Source of the DNA: Buttiauxella noackiae ATCC 51607
Lineage (GTDB): Bacteria > Pseudomonadota > Gammaproteobacteria > Enterobacterales > Enterobacteriaceae
DNA length: 64,000 bases
Direction of reading: 5' to 3'
Assembly: GCF_001654865.1 (NCBI RefSeq)
Contig: NZ_LXEO01000032.1
Location: 25,488-89,487, forward strand
Position 1 is the stretch's first letter. Every line of letters starts with the position of its first letter. Under the pieces are notes generated by a model that had not been told where the DNA came from, did no database searches, and saw only the letters and a program-made list of their open reading frames with translations. Positions 49,128 to 59,998 of this stretch are shown one piece after another. The position numbers and the translations under genes were made by a program.

Positions 49128-49976
49128 ATGAACTGTTTACTGCGTATTCGAAGCCGCTACTCAACGCTTGCACAGAGTGACCGTAAACTGGCCGACTTTC
49201 TGTTGGAAAAACCCGACTATGCTCGCCATTTGAGTTCGCAGCAGCTTGCGGCTGAAGCCGGAGTGAGTCAGTCCAGCGTAGTGAAATTTTCCCAAAAATT
49301 AGGTTTCAAAGGCTTCCCTGCTCTCAAACTTGCCATCAGTGAAGCTCTCGCCAGCGGCCAGGAACCGCAATCAGTCGCGGTGCATAACCTTATTCTTGGA
49401 GACGATCCGCTGCGGCTGGTAGGCGAGAAACTGATCAAGGATAATATGGCGGCGATGCACGCAACACTTGATGTCAACAGCGAAGAAAAGCTGCTGGCAA
49501 GTGTGAATATGCTACGCAATGCGCGGCGTGTGCTGCTGGTTGGCATCGGTGCATCCGGGTTGGTTGCCAAAAACTTTGCCTGGAAGCTGATGAAAATCGG
49601 GATTAACGCGGTAGCAGAGCAAGACATGCATGCGTTACTTGCGACTGCGCAAGCCTCAAGCAGTGACGATGTATTACTGGCGATTTCCTATTCTGGTGAA
49701 CGGCGTGAGATAAATCTCGCCGCCGATGAAACCCTGCGCACTGGCGCGAAGATCCTCGCCATCACAGGCTTTACGCCAAACGCACTACAGCAACGTGCAA
49801 CCTTGTGCCTGTATACCATCGCCGAAGAACAAGCGACACGCAGTGCGGCAATTTCCTCAACCAGCGCACAAATGATGTTGACCGACCTGCTCTTTATGGC
49901 GCTGGTACAAAGGGATCTGGAGCACGCACCGAAGCGCATTCGCCACAGCGAAGCACTGGTAAAAAAACTGGTTTGA
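49128..49976 (+). CDS. yfhH: RpiR-family regulator YfhH
   Basis: 282 aa, matching E. coli YfhH (282) closely: MNCLLRIRSRYSTLAQSDRK at the start and QQRATLCLYTIAEEQATRSA near the end. An N-terminal HTH (about 1-77, AAEAGVSQSSVVKFSQKLGF) and a SIS domain (about 120-250) are present. In E. coli it is an orphan; here it is divergent from murQ-murP, suggesting it controls amino-sugar use. An AGAGG precedes ATG 49128; the longer frame from 49086 is not conserved. Confidence 0.9.
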   Translation: MNCLLRIRSRYSTLAQSDRKLADFLLEKPDYARHLSSQQLAAEAGVSQSSVVKFSQKLGFKGFPALKLAISEALASGQEPQSVAVHNLILGDDPLRLVGEKLIKDNMAAMHATLDVNSEEKLLASVNMLRNARRVLLVGIGASGLVAKNFAWKLMKIGINAVAEQDMHALLATAQASSSDDVLLAISYSGERREINLAADETLRTGAKILAITGFTPNALQQRATLCLYTIAEEQATRSAAISSTSAQMMLTDLLFMALVQRDLEHAPKRIRHSEALVKKLV

Positions 49977-50031
49977 TCGGGGATTGGGCGTATAATGCCC
50001 GCCCTGTTTCTGATGTTATCGAGATCTTCCC

Positions 50032-50292
50032 ATGGCGCTACTTATCACTAAAAAATGTATCAACTGCGATATGTGCGAACCGGAGTGCCCGAATGAGGCA
50101 ATTTCCATGGGTGACAGCATTTACGAAATCAATACCGACCGTTGCACCGAGTGCATTGGGCATTATGAAACGCCAACCTGTCAGAAGGTTTGCCCGATCC
50201 CAAATACCATTATCAAAGATCCAGCGCATACTGAAAACGAAGAGCAACTTTGGGATAAGTTCGTCCAGTTGCACCACGCCGATAAGCTTTAA
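50032..50292 (+). CDS. yfhL: Ferredoxin-like 2[4Fe-4S] protein YfhL
   Basis: 86 aa. Two cluster motifs are visible: Cys9, 12, 15, 19 and Cys38, 41, 50, 54, the second with the longer spacing typical of the Allochromatium-type ferredoxins. Electron partner unknown. A TATAAT lies near 49991. It ends with a four-base convergent overlap with acpS, so the shoB/ohsC toxin-antitoxin locus found near yfhL in E. coli has no room here. Confidence 0.93.
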   Translation: MALLITKKCINCDMCEPECPNEAISMGDSIYEINTDRCTECIGHYETPTCQKVCPIPNTIIKDPAHTENEEQLWDKFVQLHHADKL

Positions 50293-50669
50293 TCTTCGAT
50301 AATAACCGTTGCGCAGGCGTAATGCCGCTCATCGGCAAGCGTCACGTGTACAGAACGCACGCCCATTCTTTCAGCGACTCGCTCCGCCTCTTCCCAAAAG
50401 CGTAGCTGCGGTTTACCAAGTGGATCGTTAAACACTTCGAATTGGTTAAACGCCAGGCCGTTACGAATGCCGGTGCCAAATGCTTTAGCCGCCGCTTCTT
50501 TTACCGCAAAACGTTTTGCAAGAAAGCGCACCGGTTGCTGGTGCGCCTGGTATTGCAACCATTCGTTGGCACTGAGCACACGCTTTGCCAGCCGATCGCC
50601 GGAACGCGAGATAACGCCCTCAATACGCGCAATCTCCACAATATCGGTGCCCAGGCCAAGAATAGCCAT
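50289..50669 (-). CDS. acpS: Holo-[acyl-carrier-protein] synthase
   Basis: 126 aa 4'-phosphopantetheinyl transferase activating ACP. It shows [13 protein letters not shown] with the metal-binding Asp9 and the second motif [17 protein letters not shown]. Length equals E. coli AcpS (126). Its ATG overlaps the pdxJ stop by one base. Confidence 0.96.
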   Translation of the reverse strand: MAILGLGTDIVEIARIEGVISRSGDRLAKRVLSANEWLQYQAHQQPVRFLAKRFAVKEAAAKAFGTGIRNGLAFNQFEVFNDPLGKPQLRFWEEAERVAERMGVRSVHVTLADERHYACATVIIED

Positions 50670-51400
50670 TAGCTACGCGCTTCCTGCATCAGGCGTTTCA
50701 TTTCAGCCACGGCTTCTTTCAAACCGCTCATTACCGCACGGCCAATAATAGCGTGGCCGATATTTAGTTCGTGCATTTCCGGCAGGCGGGCAATGGCTTT
50801 TACATTGTGATAAGTCAGGCCGTGCCCGGCATTCACTTTCAGGCCTTTTCCAGCAGCGTAGGTCGCGGCTTCAGCGATACGAGCCAATTCTTTGGCCTGA
50901 GTCGCGTCGTCTTCAGCATCCGCATAGCAACCAGTATGAATTTCGATATATGGCGCACCAACGGCCACTGCGGCATCAATTTGCGCGTGGTCAGCATCGA
51001 TAAACAGAGAAACCAGGATACCGGCATCAGCCAGGCGTTTGCAGGCATCACGCATTTTATCCAGTTGACCCGCAACATCCAGACCACCTTCAGTGGTCAC
51101 TTCCTGACGCTTTTCCGGCACAAGGCAGCAGAAATGAGGTTTGGTTTCGCAAGCAATGCCAATCATCTCTTCGGTTACAGCCATTTCAAGATTCATACGT
51201 GTATCAAGAGTCTGACGCAGGATACGAACATCACGGTCAGTGATATGGCGGCGATCTTCACGCAAGTGAACCGTAATACCATCGGCCCCGGCCTGCTCGC
51301 AGATAAATGCGGCTTGCACTGGATCAGGATATGCCGTGCCGCGCGCGTTACGCAAAGTTGCGATGTGATCGATATTGACGCCTAACAGTAATTCAGACAT
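50669..51400 (-). CDS. pdxJ: Pyridoxine 5'-phosphate synthase
   Basis: 243 aa TIM-barrel enzyme condensing 3-amino-1-hydroxyacetone 1-phosphate with DXP. Active-site features: [25 protein letters not shown], and [11 protein letters not shown]. Length equals E. coli PdxJ. It belongs to the rnc-era-recO-pdxJ-acpS series; 77 bases separate it from recO. Confidence 0.96.
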   Translation of the reverse strand: MSELLLGVNIDHIATLRNARGTAYPDPVQAAFICEQAGADGITVHLREDRRHITDRDVRILRQTLDTRMNLEMAVTEEMIGIACETKPHFCCLVPEKRQEVTTEGGLDVAGQLDKMRDACKRLADAGILVSLFIDADHAQIDAAVAVGAPYIEIHTGCYADAEDDATQAKELARIAEAATYAAGKGLKVNAGHGLTYHNVKAIARLPEMHELNIGHAIIGRAVMSGLKEAVAEMKRLMQEARS

Positions 51401-51477
51401 GCCTTTCCTCGGGGTCAGAACGGTTTTAGTTGAGGCAGTTTACACCGGGTAAGGAAAGCGTGGCTACGGGCCTTGCG

Positions 51478-52215
51478 TTATTGCGGGTCTTGAGTTGATT
51501 TGAGTGGTCGAATTTTGGGCACAAACTGGCGGAACAATTCGCGGCTTTTGAGAGGCTTGCCACCAAGATAGGGTTTTAATGCCATACGCGTAAAACGTTT
51601 AGCAGCGCGCAACGTGGCTACGTCAGGGAACTCACGATTAGCAAGCGCTCTTAATTCATGGCCGGTGAAGCTGTAATGATCGACGACAAGGCTTGCGATA
51701 AAGCCTTTTTCTTCACGGTATCGATAGGTCATGGTGTCACTGACTTCTTCGCCGCTTCCTGCGCAATGCAGAAAATCCACGCCATAACCCAGATGCCCAA
51801 GCAGAGCTAATTCAAAACGGCGTAAAGCGGGTTCGGGTGAGCCGCTGGTTCCAGCGAGAGCCTGAATACAGTGGAGGTAATCGAAGAATAATTCGGAGAA
51901 ACGGGTTTCGTCTTCCAGTACGCGTGAAATCAGTTCATTGACATACAGGCCGCTGTAAAGCGTGATACCACTCAGGGGAAGTGCAAGCGAGACAGCTTCG
52001 GCGCTACGTAGCGTTTTAACTTCACCACGCCCGCCCCAGCGAACCAGCAAGGGGGTAAAGGGTTGTAGAGTCCCTTTAAGATTAGAGCGGCGAGAACGAG
52101 CGCCTTTCGCAATTAAACGAACTCGCCCGGACTCTTCAGAAAAAAGATCAAGTAGAAGGCTGGTTTCGCTCCAGGGACGACTATGCAGGACAAAAGCCCG
52201 TTGCCAGCCTTCCAT
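51478..52215 (-). CDS. recO: DNA repair protein RecO
   Basis: 245 aa (242 in E. coli). An N-terminal OB-fold (about 1-80, [22 protein letters not shown]) is followed by an alpha-helical C-terminal region. RecO binds SSB and RecR to load RecA on SSB-coated DNA. Four bases downstream of era. Confidence 0.94.
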   Translation of the reverse strand: MEGWQRAFVLHSRPWSETSLLLDLFSEESGRVRLIAKGARSRRSNLKGTLQPFTPLLVRWGGRGEVKTLRSAEAVSLALPLSGITLYSGLYVNELISRVLEDETRFSELFFDYLHCIQALAGTSGSPEPALRRFELALLGHLGYGVDFLHCAGSGEEVSDTMTYRYREEKGFIASLVVDHYSFTGHELRALANREFPDVATLRAAKRFTRMALKPYLGGKPLKSRELFRQFVPKIRPLKSTQDPQ

Positions 52216-52219
52216 TTTC

Positions 52220-53127
52220 TTATTTCAGATCGTCGGTATAACCCAGGCTACGCAGCGCGCGCTCGTCGTCTGCCCAACCGGATTTCACCTTCACCCAAAG
52301 CTCAAGGTGGATTTTGGCTTCAAACATCTCTTCCATGTCTTTACGCGCTTCGATACCGATGGTTTTGATTTTGGCGCCTTTATTGCCAATAACCATCTTC
52401 TTCTGGCCTTCACGTTCAACCAGAATCAGACCATTGATGTCGAAACCACCACGGGCGTTAGTCACAAACTGTTCAATCTCAACGGTGACAGAATATGGAA
52501 GCTCCGCCCCCAGGAAACGCATCAGTTTTTCACGGATGATTTCAGAAGCCATGAAACGCTGTGAACGGTCAGTGATGTACTCTTCCGGGAAGTGATGAAT
52601 CGCTTCTGGTAGACGTTTGCGAACGATGCTGGCGATGGTGTCCACGTTCATGCCGTTTTCCGCAGAGATAGGCACGATATCGAGGAAGTTCATCTGGCTG
52701 CCGAGGAATTGCAGATGCGGCAGCAGAACGCCTTTATCCTGAACGTTGTCGACTTTGTTCACAGCAAGAATTACCGGCGCGCGCGCGTCACGCAGTTTGT
52801 TAAGCACCATCTCATCGTCGGCGGTCCACTTCGTGCCTTCAACGACGAAGATAACCAGCTCAACGTCACCGATGGAGCTGCTGGCAGCTTTGTTCATCAG
52901 ACGGTTGATGGCGCGCTTTTCTTCCATATGCAGCCCTGGGGTATCGACGTAAATCGCCTGATACGGGCCTTCGGTATGGATGCCCATAATGCGGTGACGT
53001 GTCGTCTGCGCTTTACGGGAAGTGATAGAGATTTTTTGCCCAAGCAACTGGTTTAGCAGCGTGGATTTGCCGACATTCGGGCGACCAACGATGGCCACGA
53101 ATCCGCAAAAGGTTTGTTCTTCGCTCA

Positions 53128-53128
<1 letters not shown>
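52220..53128 (-). CDS. era: GTPase Era
   Basis: 302 aa (301 in E. coli). G1 [10 protein letters not shown]3 DTPGLH, and G4 NKVDN are visible in the N-terminal GTPase domain. The C-terminal KH domain (from about 200, [20 protein letters not shown]) binds 16S rRNA for 30S maturation. Its start overlaps the rnc stop by one base (coupled translation). Confidence 0.97.
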
Positions 53129-53838
<710 letters not shown>

Positions 53839-53890
53839 TCAGCACACGGAACAGACCTGAAAAAGAGAACCAACGCTGTTTCGTTTGCCG

Positions 53891-53908
53891 TGGCTCCCTT
53901 GTGGGAGC
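53891..53908 (-). other. Leader hairpin upstream of rnc (rncO-like)
   Basis: GGCTCCC / GGGAGCC with a four-base loop, in the 170-base lepB-rnc gap. E. coli RNase III cuts a leader stem-loop in its own message; this may be the equivalent. A second inverted repeat (GATAACGAC / GTCGTTATC, 53937-53961) nearer lepB could be the lepB terminator. Confidence 0.45.
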
Positions 53909-53978
53909 CAACCTTAATACGGGGGGATATTCTATAGATAACGACATAGAAAGTCGTTATCTGAATAGATTTAATTGA

Positions 53979-54953
53979 TCAATGAATTCCGCCAATACGA
54001 CTTAAGCGCACACCCGTTGGCCATTCACCCTCTTGTTTCTCGAAACTCATCCAGATAGTGGTTGCTTTACCTACCAGATTTGCCTCAGGAACAAAGCCCC
54101 AATAACGGCTATCAGCGCTGTTATCGCGGTTATCACCCATCATGAAATAGTGACCCGGTGGCACAATCCACGTAGCAAGTTGCTGGCCCGGTTGCTGGTA
54201 ATACATACCCAGTTGATCCTGGGCGATTGGCACAGTCAAAATGCGGTGAGTTACATCACCCAGTGTTTCTTTGCGCTCAGACAAGCGAATGCCATCTTCT
54301 TTGGTCTGGTTCAGCGGCAACTGGAAGAAACCAGAATTAGCTTCACTGCCATTACGGCGCGCAAAAGTCTGCACAAAATCACTTGGCTCTACATTGCTGT
54401 AGGTGATTGGCAGAGCGTTATCACATGCCTGGCCCGAACTGCAGTTTGGCTGAATAGTGACTTCTTTTGCCACCGGATCGTAACTGACGCGATCCCCCGG
54501 CAAACCAACGGCACGCTTGATGTAATCCAGACGTGGATCTTGTGGATATTTGAACACCACAATATCACCGCGTTTTGGGTGACCCGTTTCAATGAGCGTT
54601 TTCTGGTAAATTGGATCTTTAATACCGTAAGCAAATTTCTCCACCAGGATAAAGTCGCCAATTAATAACGTTGGCATCATTGATCCTGATGGAATCTGGA
54701 ACGGCTCATAAATAAATGAACGCACAATCAAAACAATAGCGAGCACCGGGAATACGGATGCCCCCGTTTCTAACCAACCTGGCTTAGGTGCGACTTTTTT
54801 TAGCGTTTTGCTATCAAGTGCATCACCAGTGGCAGCTTGCGCTGCCGCCTGTTTTTCATGGCGCTTTGGGGCAAAGATAAACTTATCAATACACCATAAA
54901 AGCCCTGTTACCAGCGTCGCTATCACGAGGATTAGCGCAAACATATTCGCCAT
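53979..54953 (-). CDS. lepB: Signal peptidase I
   Basis: 324 aa inner-membrane serine protease that removes signal peptides. Two N-terminal TM helices (about 4-22 and 62-77) are present. Catalytic Ser91 (IPSGSMMPTLL) and Lys146 (LDYIKRAVGLPGD) have the E. coli numbering. The C-terminal box GDNRDNSADSRYWG is present. It lies 14 bases after lepA. Confidence 0.97.
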   Translation of the reverse strand: MANMFALILVIATLVTGLLWCIDKFIFAPKRHEKQAAAQAATGDALDSKTLKKVAPKPGWLETGASVFPVLAIVLIVRSFIYEPFQIPSGSMMPTLLIGDFILVEKFAYGIKDPIYQKTLIETGHPKRGDIVVFKYPQDPRLDYIKRAVGLPGDRVSYDPVAKEVTIQPNCSSGQACDNALPITYSNVEPSDFVQTFARRNGSEANSGFFQLPLNQTKEDGIRLSERKETLGDVTHRILTVPIAQDQLGMYYQQPGQQLATWIVPPGHYFMMGDNRDNSADSRYWGFVPEANLVGKATTIWMSFEKQEGEWPTGVRLSRIGGIH

Positions 54954-54967
54954 GCCAACTCCTTAAT

Positions 54968-56767
54968 TTATTTGCTGTCTTTGCCGACGTGCAGAATGGC
55001 GAGGAACGCTTCCTGAGGCAATTCGACGTTACCGACTTGCTTCATACGCTTCTTACCGTCTTTCTGTTTCTGCAACAGCTTTTTCTTACGGCTAACGTCA
55101 CCGCCGTAGCATTTCGCTAGGACGTTTTTACGTAACTGTTTCACAGTAGAACGCGCGATGATATGTGCGCCGATAGCCGCCTGAATCGCAATATCAAATT
55201 GCTGACGTGGGATTAGCTCTTGCATCTTCTCAACCAACTGACGGCCACGGAACTGCGAGTTGCCACGGTGCGTGATCAATGCCAGGGCATCAACACGATC
55301 GCCGTTGATTAGAACATCTACACGCACCATGTCAGAAGCCTGGAAGCGTTTGAAGTTGTAATCCAATGAGGCGTAGCCACGGGATGTTGATTTCAGACGA
55401 TCAAAGAAGTCGAGTACCACTTCAGCCATCGGGATTTCATAGGTCAGCGCAACCTGGTTACCGTGGTAAACCATGTTGGTCTGCACGCCGCGTTTTTCGA
55501 TACACAGAGTGATAACGCTGCCCAGATATTCCTGCGGCATCAGCATATGACATTCAGCGATTGGCTCACGCAGTTCTGCGATGTTGTTCAGTGCTGGCAG
55601 CTTGGATGGGCTATCAACGTAGATGGTTTCGCCACTGGTGGTTTCGACTTCGTAAACTACAGTTGGTGCTGTGGTAATCAGGTCAAGATCGTATTCACGC
55701 TCCAGACGCTCCTGAATGATTTCCATATGCAACAGACCGAGGAAGCCACAGCGGAAGCCGAAGCCCAATGCGGTGGAGCTTTCTGGTTCATAGAACAGAG
55801 AAGCATCATTCAGGCTCAGTTTGCCGAGCGCATCACGGAAGTTTTCATAATCATCAGAGCTTACCGGGAACAAACCGGCGTAAACCTGTGGCTTCACTTT
55901 TTTAAAGCCTGGCAGCGCTTTGTCTGCCGGGTTGCGCGCAAGAGTCAAGGTATCGCCAACTGGCGCACCCAGGATATCTTTAATCGCACAGACCAACCAG
56001 CCAACTTCACCACAACCCAACACGTCGCGATCAACACGTTTTGGAGTGAAGATACCCAGACGGTCTGCGTTATAAACCTGGCCGGTACTCATGACCTTGA
56101 TTTTGTCGCCTTTTTTCATGGTGCCGTTTTTAATACGGACCAGCGAAACAACGCCAAGATAGTTATCGAACCAGGAGTCGATGATCAGTGCCTGCAGTGG
56201 CGCTTCCGGGTCCCCTTCCGGGCCTGGAATATCACGCACCAGACGTTCAAGAACATCCGTTACGCCAAAACCAGTTTTTGCCGAGCAGCGCACTGCATCA
56301 GTTGCATCGATACCGACGATATCTTCAATTTCTTGCGCGGCACGTTCAGGATCGGCTGCTGGCAGGTCAATTTTGTTCAGAACTGGAACGACTTCCAGAT
56401 CCATTTCCATCGCGGTGTAGCAGTTTGCCAGAGTCTGGGCTTCTACGCCCTGCCCGGCATCCACCACCAACAACGCACCTTCACAGGCGGCAAGAGAGCG
56501 GGAAACTTCATAAGAGAAGTCGACGTGGCCTGGGGTGTCGATGAAATTCAGGTGATAAGTTTCACCATCAGATGCTTTGTAATCCAACGTAACGCTTTGC
56601 GCTTTGATGGTAATACCACGTTCACGCTCCAGATCCATTGAGTCAAGAACCTGGGCTTCCATTTCACGGTCAGACAAGCCGCCACAAATTTGGATAATAC
56701 GGTCAGACAGCGTCGATTTGCCGTGGTCGATGTGGGCAATAATAGAAAAGTTACGTATATTCTTCAT
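54968..56767 (-). CDS. lepA: Elongation factor 4 (LepA)
   Basis: 599 aa translational GTPase acting on ribosomes during stress and 30S biogenesis. G-domain motifs: [37 protein letters not shown]-like domains and the LepA-specific C-terminal domain ([15 protein letters not shown]) follow. Length equals E. coli. Long plus-strand frames opposite are shadows. The 204-base gap to rseC shows no gene. Confidence 0.97.
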   Translation of the reverse strand: MKNIRNFSIIAHIDHGKSTLSDRIIQICGGLSDREMEAQVLDSMDLERERGITIKAQSVTLDYKASDGETYHLNFIDTPGHVDFSYEVSRSLAACEGALLVVDAGQGVEAQTLANCYTAMEMDLEVVPVLNKIDLPAADPERAAQEIEDIVGIDATDAVRCSAKTGFGVTDVLERLVRDIPGPEGDPEAPLQALIIDSWFDNYLGVVSLVRIKNGTMKKGDKIKVMSTGQVYNADRLGIFTPKRVDRDVLGCGEVGWLVCAIKDILGAPVGDTLTLARNPADKALPGFKKVKPQVYAGLFPVSSDDYENFRDALGKLSLNDASLFYEPESSTALGFGFRCGFLGLLHMEIIQERLEREYDLDLITTAPTVVYEVETTSGETIYVDSPSKLPALNNIAELREPIAECHMLMPQEYLGSVITLCIEKRGVQTNMVYHGNQVALTYEIPMAEVVLDFFDRLKSTSRGYASLDYNFKRFQASDMVRVDVLINGDRVDALALITHRGNSQFRGRQLVEKMQELIPRQQFDIAIQAAIGAHIIARSTVKQLRKNVLAKCYGGDVSRKKKLLQKQKDGKKRMKQVGNVELPQEAFLAILHVGKDSK

Positions 56768-56971
56768 AGTTAGAGGTTTTATGCCTTACAAATCCGGGAA
56801 AGCTCGGCGCAATGCGCTGTACAGAGCATGATGTCAATGGCTGTCTTTTGCCTGAAACGCCGCATTCTACACTACAACGAGAAAGCGAGGAAACAGGTCA
56901 TCATGCAAGCGTAGCTAAGTGATGAAAAGCCGGTGGAATGAGTGTCAAATAGATAGTGGGCAGAAGAGACT

Positions 56972-57451
56972 TCACCGATCGTCGGCAGAAGTAACAGTTT
57001 CGACTCTCAGTACATCTGGCGGCAGAGCAACGCTGAGAATAACAGGCTGCCAGCTTTCACGACGGCTGAGCTTCAAAGAGAAGCCCCGCGCGATAAGAAA
57101 ACCACCAACCCCACCCAGTAACGCCCCACAAATCGCTGCAAGGTTTGTCCCAAACAGAGCCTGGAAAAGGGCTGAAACCAGAAATAAACCCACCAGCGGA
57201 GACATGTAAACCAGTAAAGCAGAGCCAATCAGGCTGCCTTCAGCAATGCCTAATTCAACTTTTTGCCCCACCACCAGCGGTGTATCGCATGCAACTGATA
57301 AGGTGTGGCTAGTTTGTGGGCCAAGCTTGTTGAGTATGCGACTGCCACAACCTGCACGTGAAGCACAGCTATTACATGAGGTTTTGACGTCGCAGTTAAG
57401 TTGCGCTTCACCGTTTTGCCAGGAAACAACGGTTGCCCACTCTTTGATCAT
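56972..57451 (-). CDS. rseC: SoxR-reducing / sigmaE regulatory protein RseC
   Basis: 159 aa inner-membrane protein. An N-terminal Cys cluster (CDVKTSCNSCASRAGCGS, about 21-38) may bind an Fe-S cluster, and two TM helices lie at about 72-115. It helps keep SoxR reduced and modulates sigmaE. The ATG overlaps the rseB stop by four bases. Confidence 0.93.
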   Translation of the reverse strand: MIKEWATVVSWQNGEAQLNCDVKTSCNSCASRAGCGSRILNKLGPQTSHTLSVACDTPLVVGQKVELGIAEGSLIGSALLVYMSPLVGLFLVSALFQALFGTNLAAICGALLGGVGGFLIARGFSLKLSRRESWQPVILSVALPPDVLRVETVTSADDR

Positions 57452-58404
57452 TGTGCAGCCCTGAATTTGATACTGTCAGCAATGCGCTTTGCTGTTTGTG
57501 GAGGTAGTTCACCCACAATAGTGATCTCTGTTTTATCACGAACTTCAGAACTGACCGTACGGCGACCAGTACGTAATAGCTGATCGCTACTGTTACTTAC
57601 AGCGCGGCTAATGTTGACCGAGAAGCTAAACAAGCCATCAGAATAGAGACGTGATTCAATCGGAACATCGACAGTGGGCAACGGACGACGGCTGCTGGAT
57701 ACCTCGCTAAAACCTTGTGGCAACCAAGTCGGTGTCCAGGAGAAATTAACTTTCTCAGCACCAGGCACTGACAACAACGGTGGTAAACTCGCCTTTGCCA
57801 GGCCTTGCATCATGCTATTGGCTTCTTTGCTAACGTTGAAAGAAATAACCCGGAATTGTTCCAGCGTTTCACCATCTCGATCCAGCAAATCAACACGTAG
57901 TGGTAATTTGGTTTCAGAGTCCATCCATACCATATAGCTGTATCGTGTGCCGTCTCGGGCCACGACACGTATCACTTCGCACAGGCGGTCGGCAATACGC
58001 GTCCGTCCGACAGAGATGAAGTCGTAATAAGGCGTCAGGCGTTTGAAATCGGTATAGACAATTGATGGAAGTGAATCAACGATATAGTCGCCGGTGAGCG
58101 TAAAGGGCTCAAGTCCCGGTTCAAAATAGCTGATTTCACTGCCACGCTGAACAACTTCCCGACGCGGACCATCCATCTGGAGCAATTGAGCAAGCGGACG
58201 ATTATCAAGCCTTGCATGGCGATAGCGTAAAGACTCTATCCCTTGCTTGTTGATGCTGATAAACGCCAACTCATAATTGAGTGACTGACTCGCCTGGTTC
58301 ATCTGCTGCAACAATGCCCCGGACGAAACAGTGTCCGCCGAGGCATTTGAGGTGAACAACAGGCTGCTTGTCATAAGAGACAGGGCATACCAAAGTTGCT
58401 TCAT
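57448..58404 (-). CDS. rseB: Periplasmic sigmaE regulator RseB
   Basis: 318 aa, as in E. coli. A signal peptide (ALSLMTSSLLFTSNASA) is followed by the LolA-like lipoprotein-sensing domain (about 25-215) and a smaller C-terminal domain. RseB binds the periplasmic part of RseA and blocks DegS cleavage until mislocalised LPS or lipoproteins displace it. It overlaps the rseA stop by one base. Confidence 0.96.
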   Translation of the reverse strand: MKQLWYALSLMTSSLLFTSNASADTVSSGALLQQMNQASQSLNYELAFISINKQGIESLRYRHARLDNRPLAQLLQMDGPRREVVQRGSEISYFEPGLEPFTLTGDYIVDSLPSIVYTDFKRLTPYYDFISVGRTRIADRLCEVIRVVARDGTRYSYMVWMDSETKLPLRVDLLDRDGETLEQFRVISFNVSKEANSMMQGLAKASLPPLLSVPGAEKVNFSWTPTWLPQGFSEVSSSRRPLPTVDVPIESRLYSDGLFSFSVNISRAVSNSSDQLLRTGRRTVSSEVRDKTEITIVGELPPQTAKRIADSIKFRAAQ

Positions 58405-59051
58405 TACTGCGATTGAGTTCCTAAAGTTTGGTTTCCTGGCACTTGTACCGCAGCTTGCTGGGTTTGTGCCTGTTCAAACTGGAGTTGCTCGGCGTGTAAA
58501 CGACGCTGCAATTCGTAATCTTGCAACATGGCATTGATACGTCGACGCTGTTCCTGTACCTGCAGCTGACCTGTGTTGGCTGTGCTTTCAGATGGCACAC
58601 CCAAACTTACCGGACTCGCTTTACCCATCATCGGCAAGGTGTTAAACACCGGAGCCTCGGGCTGAGCAGGGTTGTCAGACTGGCCATTATAGTGCTGCAC
58701 CCCGACGATTACCGCAAGCGATACGCATGCTGCAACGCCCATTTGGGTGAGTTGGCTTGCCCACGGACGAACCTTATTCCAGAATGACATTTTCTGCCAT
58801 TGATGAGGTTCGGGCTGCTGTTCAGTAATGAGTGGCGTGACATTACGCACTGGCTCATTTTCAATCGCGGCCATGACATTGGCTGCAATATCAAAATGAA
58901 GTAATTCACTGGTATCGCCGCGCATAGTATCGCGGATTAGGTGGTAGCTCTCCCAGCTGTTCTGCAATGTTTTGTCTTTCGACAAAGTACCGAGCAGTTC
59001 GCTATCCAGAGTTTCCCCATCCATTAAAGCGGAAAGCTGTTCTTTCTGCAT
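58404..59051 (-). CDS. rseA: Anti-sigmaE factor RseA
   Basis: 215 aa (216 in E. coli). The N-terminal cytosolic domain (MQKEQLSALMDGETLDSELL) binds sigmaE, a single TM is at about 100-118 (MGVAACVSLAVIVGVQ), and the periplasmic tail is Gln-rich. It is cleaved by DegS and RseP on envelope stress. It lies 31 bases after rpoE. Confidence 0.96.
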   Translation of the reverse strand: MQKEQLSALMDGETLDSELLGTLSKDKTLQNSWESYHLIRDTMRGDTSELLHFDIAANVMAAIENEPVRNVTPLITEQQPEPHQWQKMSFWNKVRPWASQLTQMGVAACVSLAVIVGVQHYNGQSDNPAQPEAPVFNTLPMMGKASPVSLGVPSESTANTGQLQVQEQRRRINAMLQDYELQRRLHAEQLQFEQAQTQQAAVQVPGNQTLGTQSQ

Positions 59052-59082
59052 GCCTAATTACCCTTCCAGTAACCCGCTATCG

Positions 59083-59658
59083 TCAACGCCTGATAAGCGG
59101 TTGAACTTTATTATCAATAGCTTCCCGTGCACGGAAAATACGAGAACGTACAGTCCCTACCGGGCAATCCATGATGACGGCTATTTCTTCATAGCTCAAA
59201 CCATCCAACTCCCGCAACGTAATTGCCATACGTAAATCTTCCGGAAGTGACTCAATAGTACGGAAAACTATTTGTCTCAGTTCTTCAGACAACATTAAGT
59301 TCTCAGGGTTCGAAATTTCTTTCAATGCGCTGCCACTTTCGTAGTTTTCAGCATCAATTGCGTCCACATCGCTAGATGGAGGACGACGCCCCTGAGCAAC
59401 CAGATAATTTTTTGCCGTGTTGACCGCTATACGGTACAACCATGTATAAAAGGCGCTATCGCCACGGAATGAATCCAGCGCACGATAAGCTTTAATGAAA
59501 GACTCCTGCACCACATCAGGAACATCTCCTGAAGGCACATAGCGGGAAACCAAACTCGCCACTTTATGCTGATAACGAATTACCAGTAAATTGAATGACT
59601 TCTGATCTCCCTTCTGGACCCGTTCGACGAGGACTTGATCCGTTAACTGCTCGCTCAT
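59083..59658 (-). CDS. rpoE: RNA polymerase sigma factor RpoE (sigmaE)
   Basis: 191 aa ECF sigma factor for envelope stress, near-identical to E. coli. Region 2 (about 25-95, SFIKAYRALDSFRGDSAFYTWL) and region 4 (about 130-185, ITLRELDGLSYEEIAVIMD) are clear. ATG 59658 is the E. coli start; the in-frame extension to 59721 (MQSSDGFSITRG...) is leader. A sigmaE-type promoter lies about 80 bases upstream. A short leader reading frame ends in overlap with this ATG. Confidence 0.97.
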   Translation of the reverse strand: MSEQLTDQVLVERVQKGDQKSFNLLVIRYQHKVASLVSRYVPSGDVPDVVQESFIKAYRALDSFRGDSAFYTWLYRIAVNTAKNYLVAQGRRPPSSDVDAIDAENYESGSALKEISNPENLMLSEELRQIVFRTIESLPEDLRMAITLRELDGLSYEEIAVIMDCPVGTVRSRIFRAREAIDNKVQPLIRR

Positions 59659-59708
59659 CCGAGGTAATGTCTCCCCAAACCTATTTCCACGCGTAATTGA
59701 AAAGCCAT
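59655..59708 (-). CDS. Leader peptide overlapping the rpoE start
   Basis: 17 codons (MAFQLRVEIGLGRHYLG) whose TGA overlaps the rpoE ATG as ATGA. The C-terminal GLGR-YLG pattern also reads through in the same frame of the E. coli leader as I recall it. E. coli has a described upstream frame, rseD, coupled to rpoE; here only a short version has a standard start codon. No independent proof of translation. Confidence 0.4.
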   Translation of the reverse strand: MAFQLRVEIGLGRHYLG

Positions 59709-59739
59709 CCGAACTCTGCATATCTGAGCAAGTTCACGG

Positions 59740-59767
59740 TTGGAGCGCTCGATCTGAGCAAAGTTCC
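59740..59767 (-). promoter_or_regulatory. SigmaE-dependent promoter of rpoE
   Basis: Minus strand GGAACTT (-35, 59767-59761), 16-base spacer, TCCAA (-10, 59744-59740). This matches the sigmaE consensus and the autoregulated E. coli rpoE promoter. Confidence 0.8.
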
Positions 59768-59998
59768 CTTACGCCTTTGTTTTCCTGATCTGTTCCACGA
59801 ATTATCTCTTCTTGATTATAAGTTTCGTGGCACAAACCGTAACACCTTTTTTATCCTAAAAGGCGATCGCTAAACTGCTTGCAGAGTATCGCATGAATCA
59901 TGATTTTTCATCAGAAAATCTGCCACTAACAGCCGACCTTTAACAAATATGGCTTATCCAGCACATAATTCAGATGAAACTCAGATCTTCAGTTCTTT

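Noticed and set aside
55463..56641. 392-codon plus-strand frame opposite lepA
   Set aside because: It is antisense to the fully conserved lepA gene, has no recognisable domain, and is rich in residues expected from reversed codon bias.
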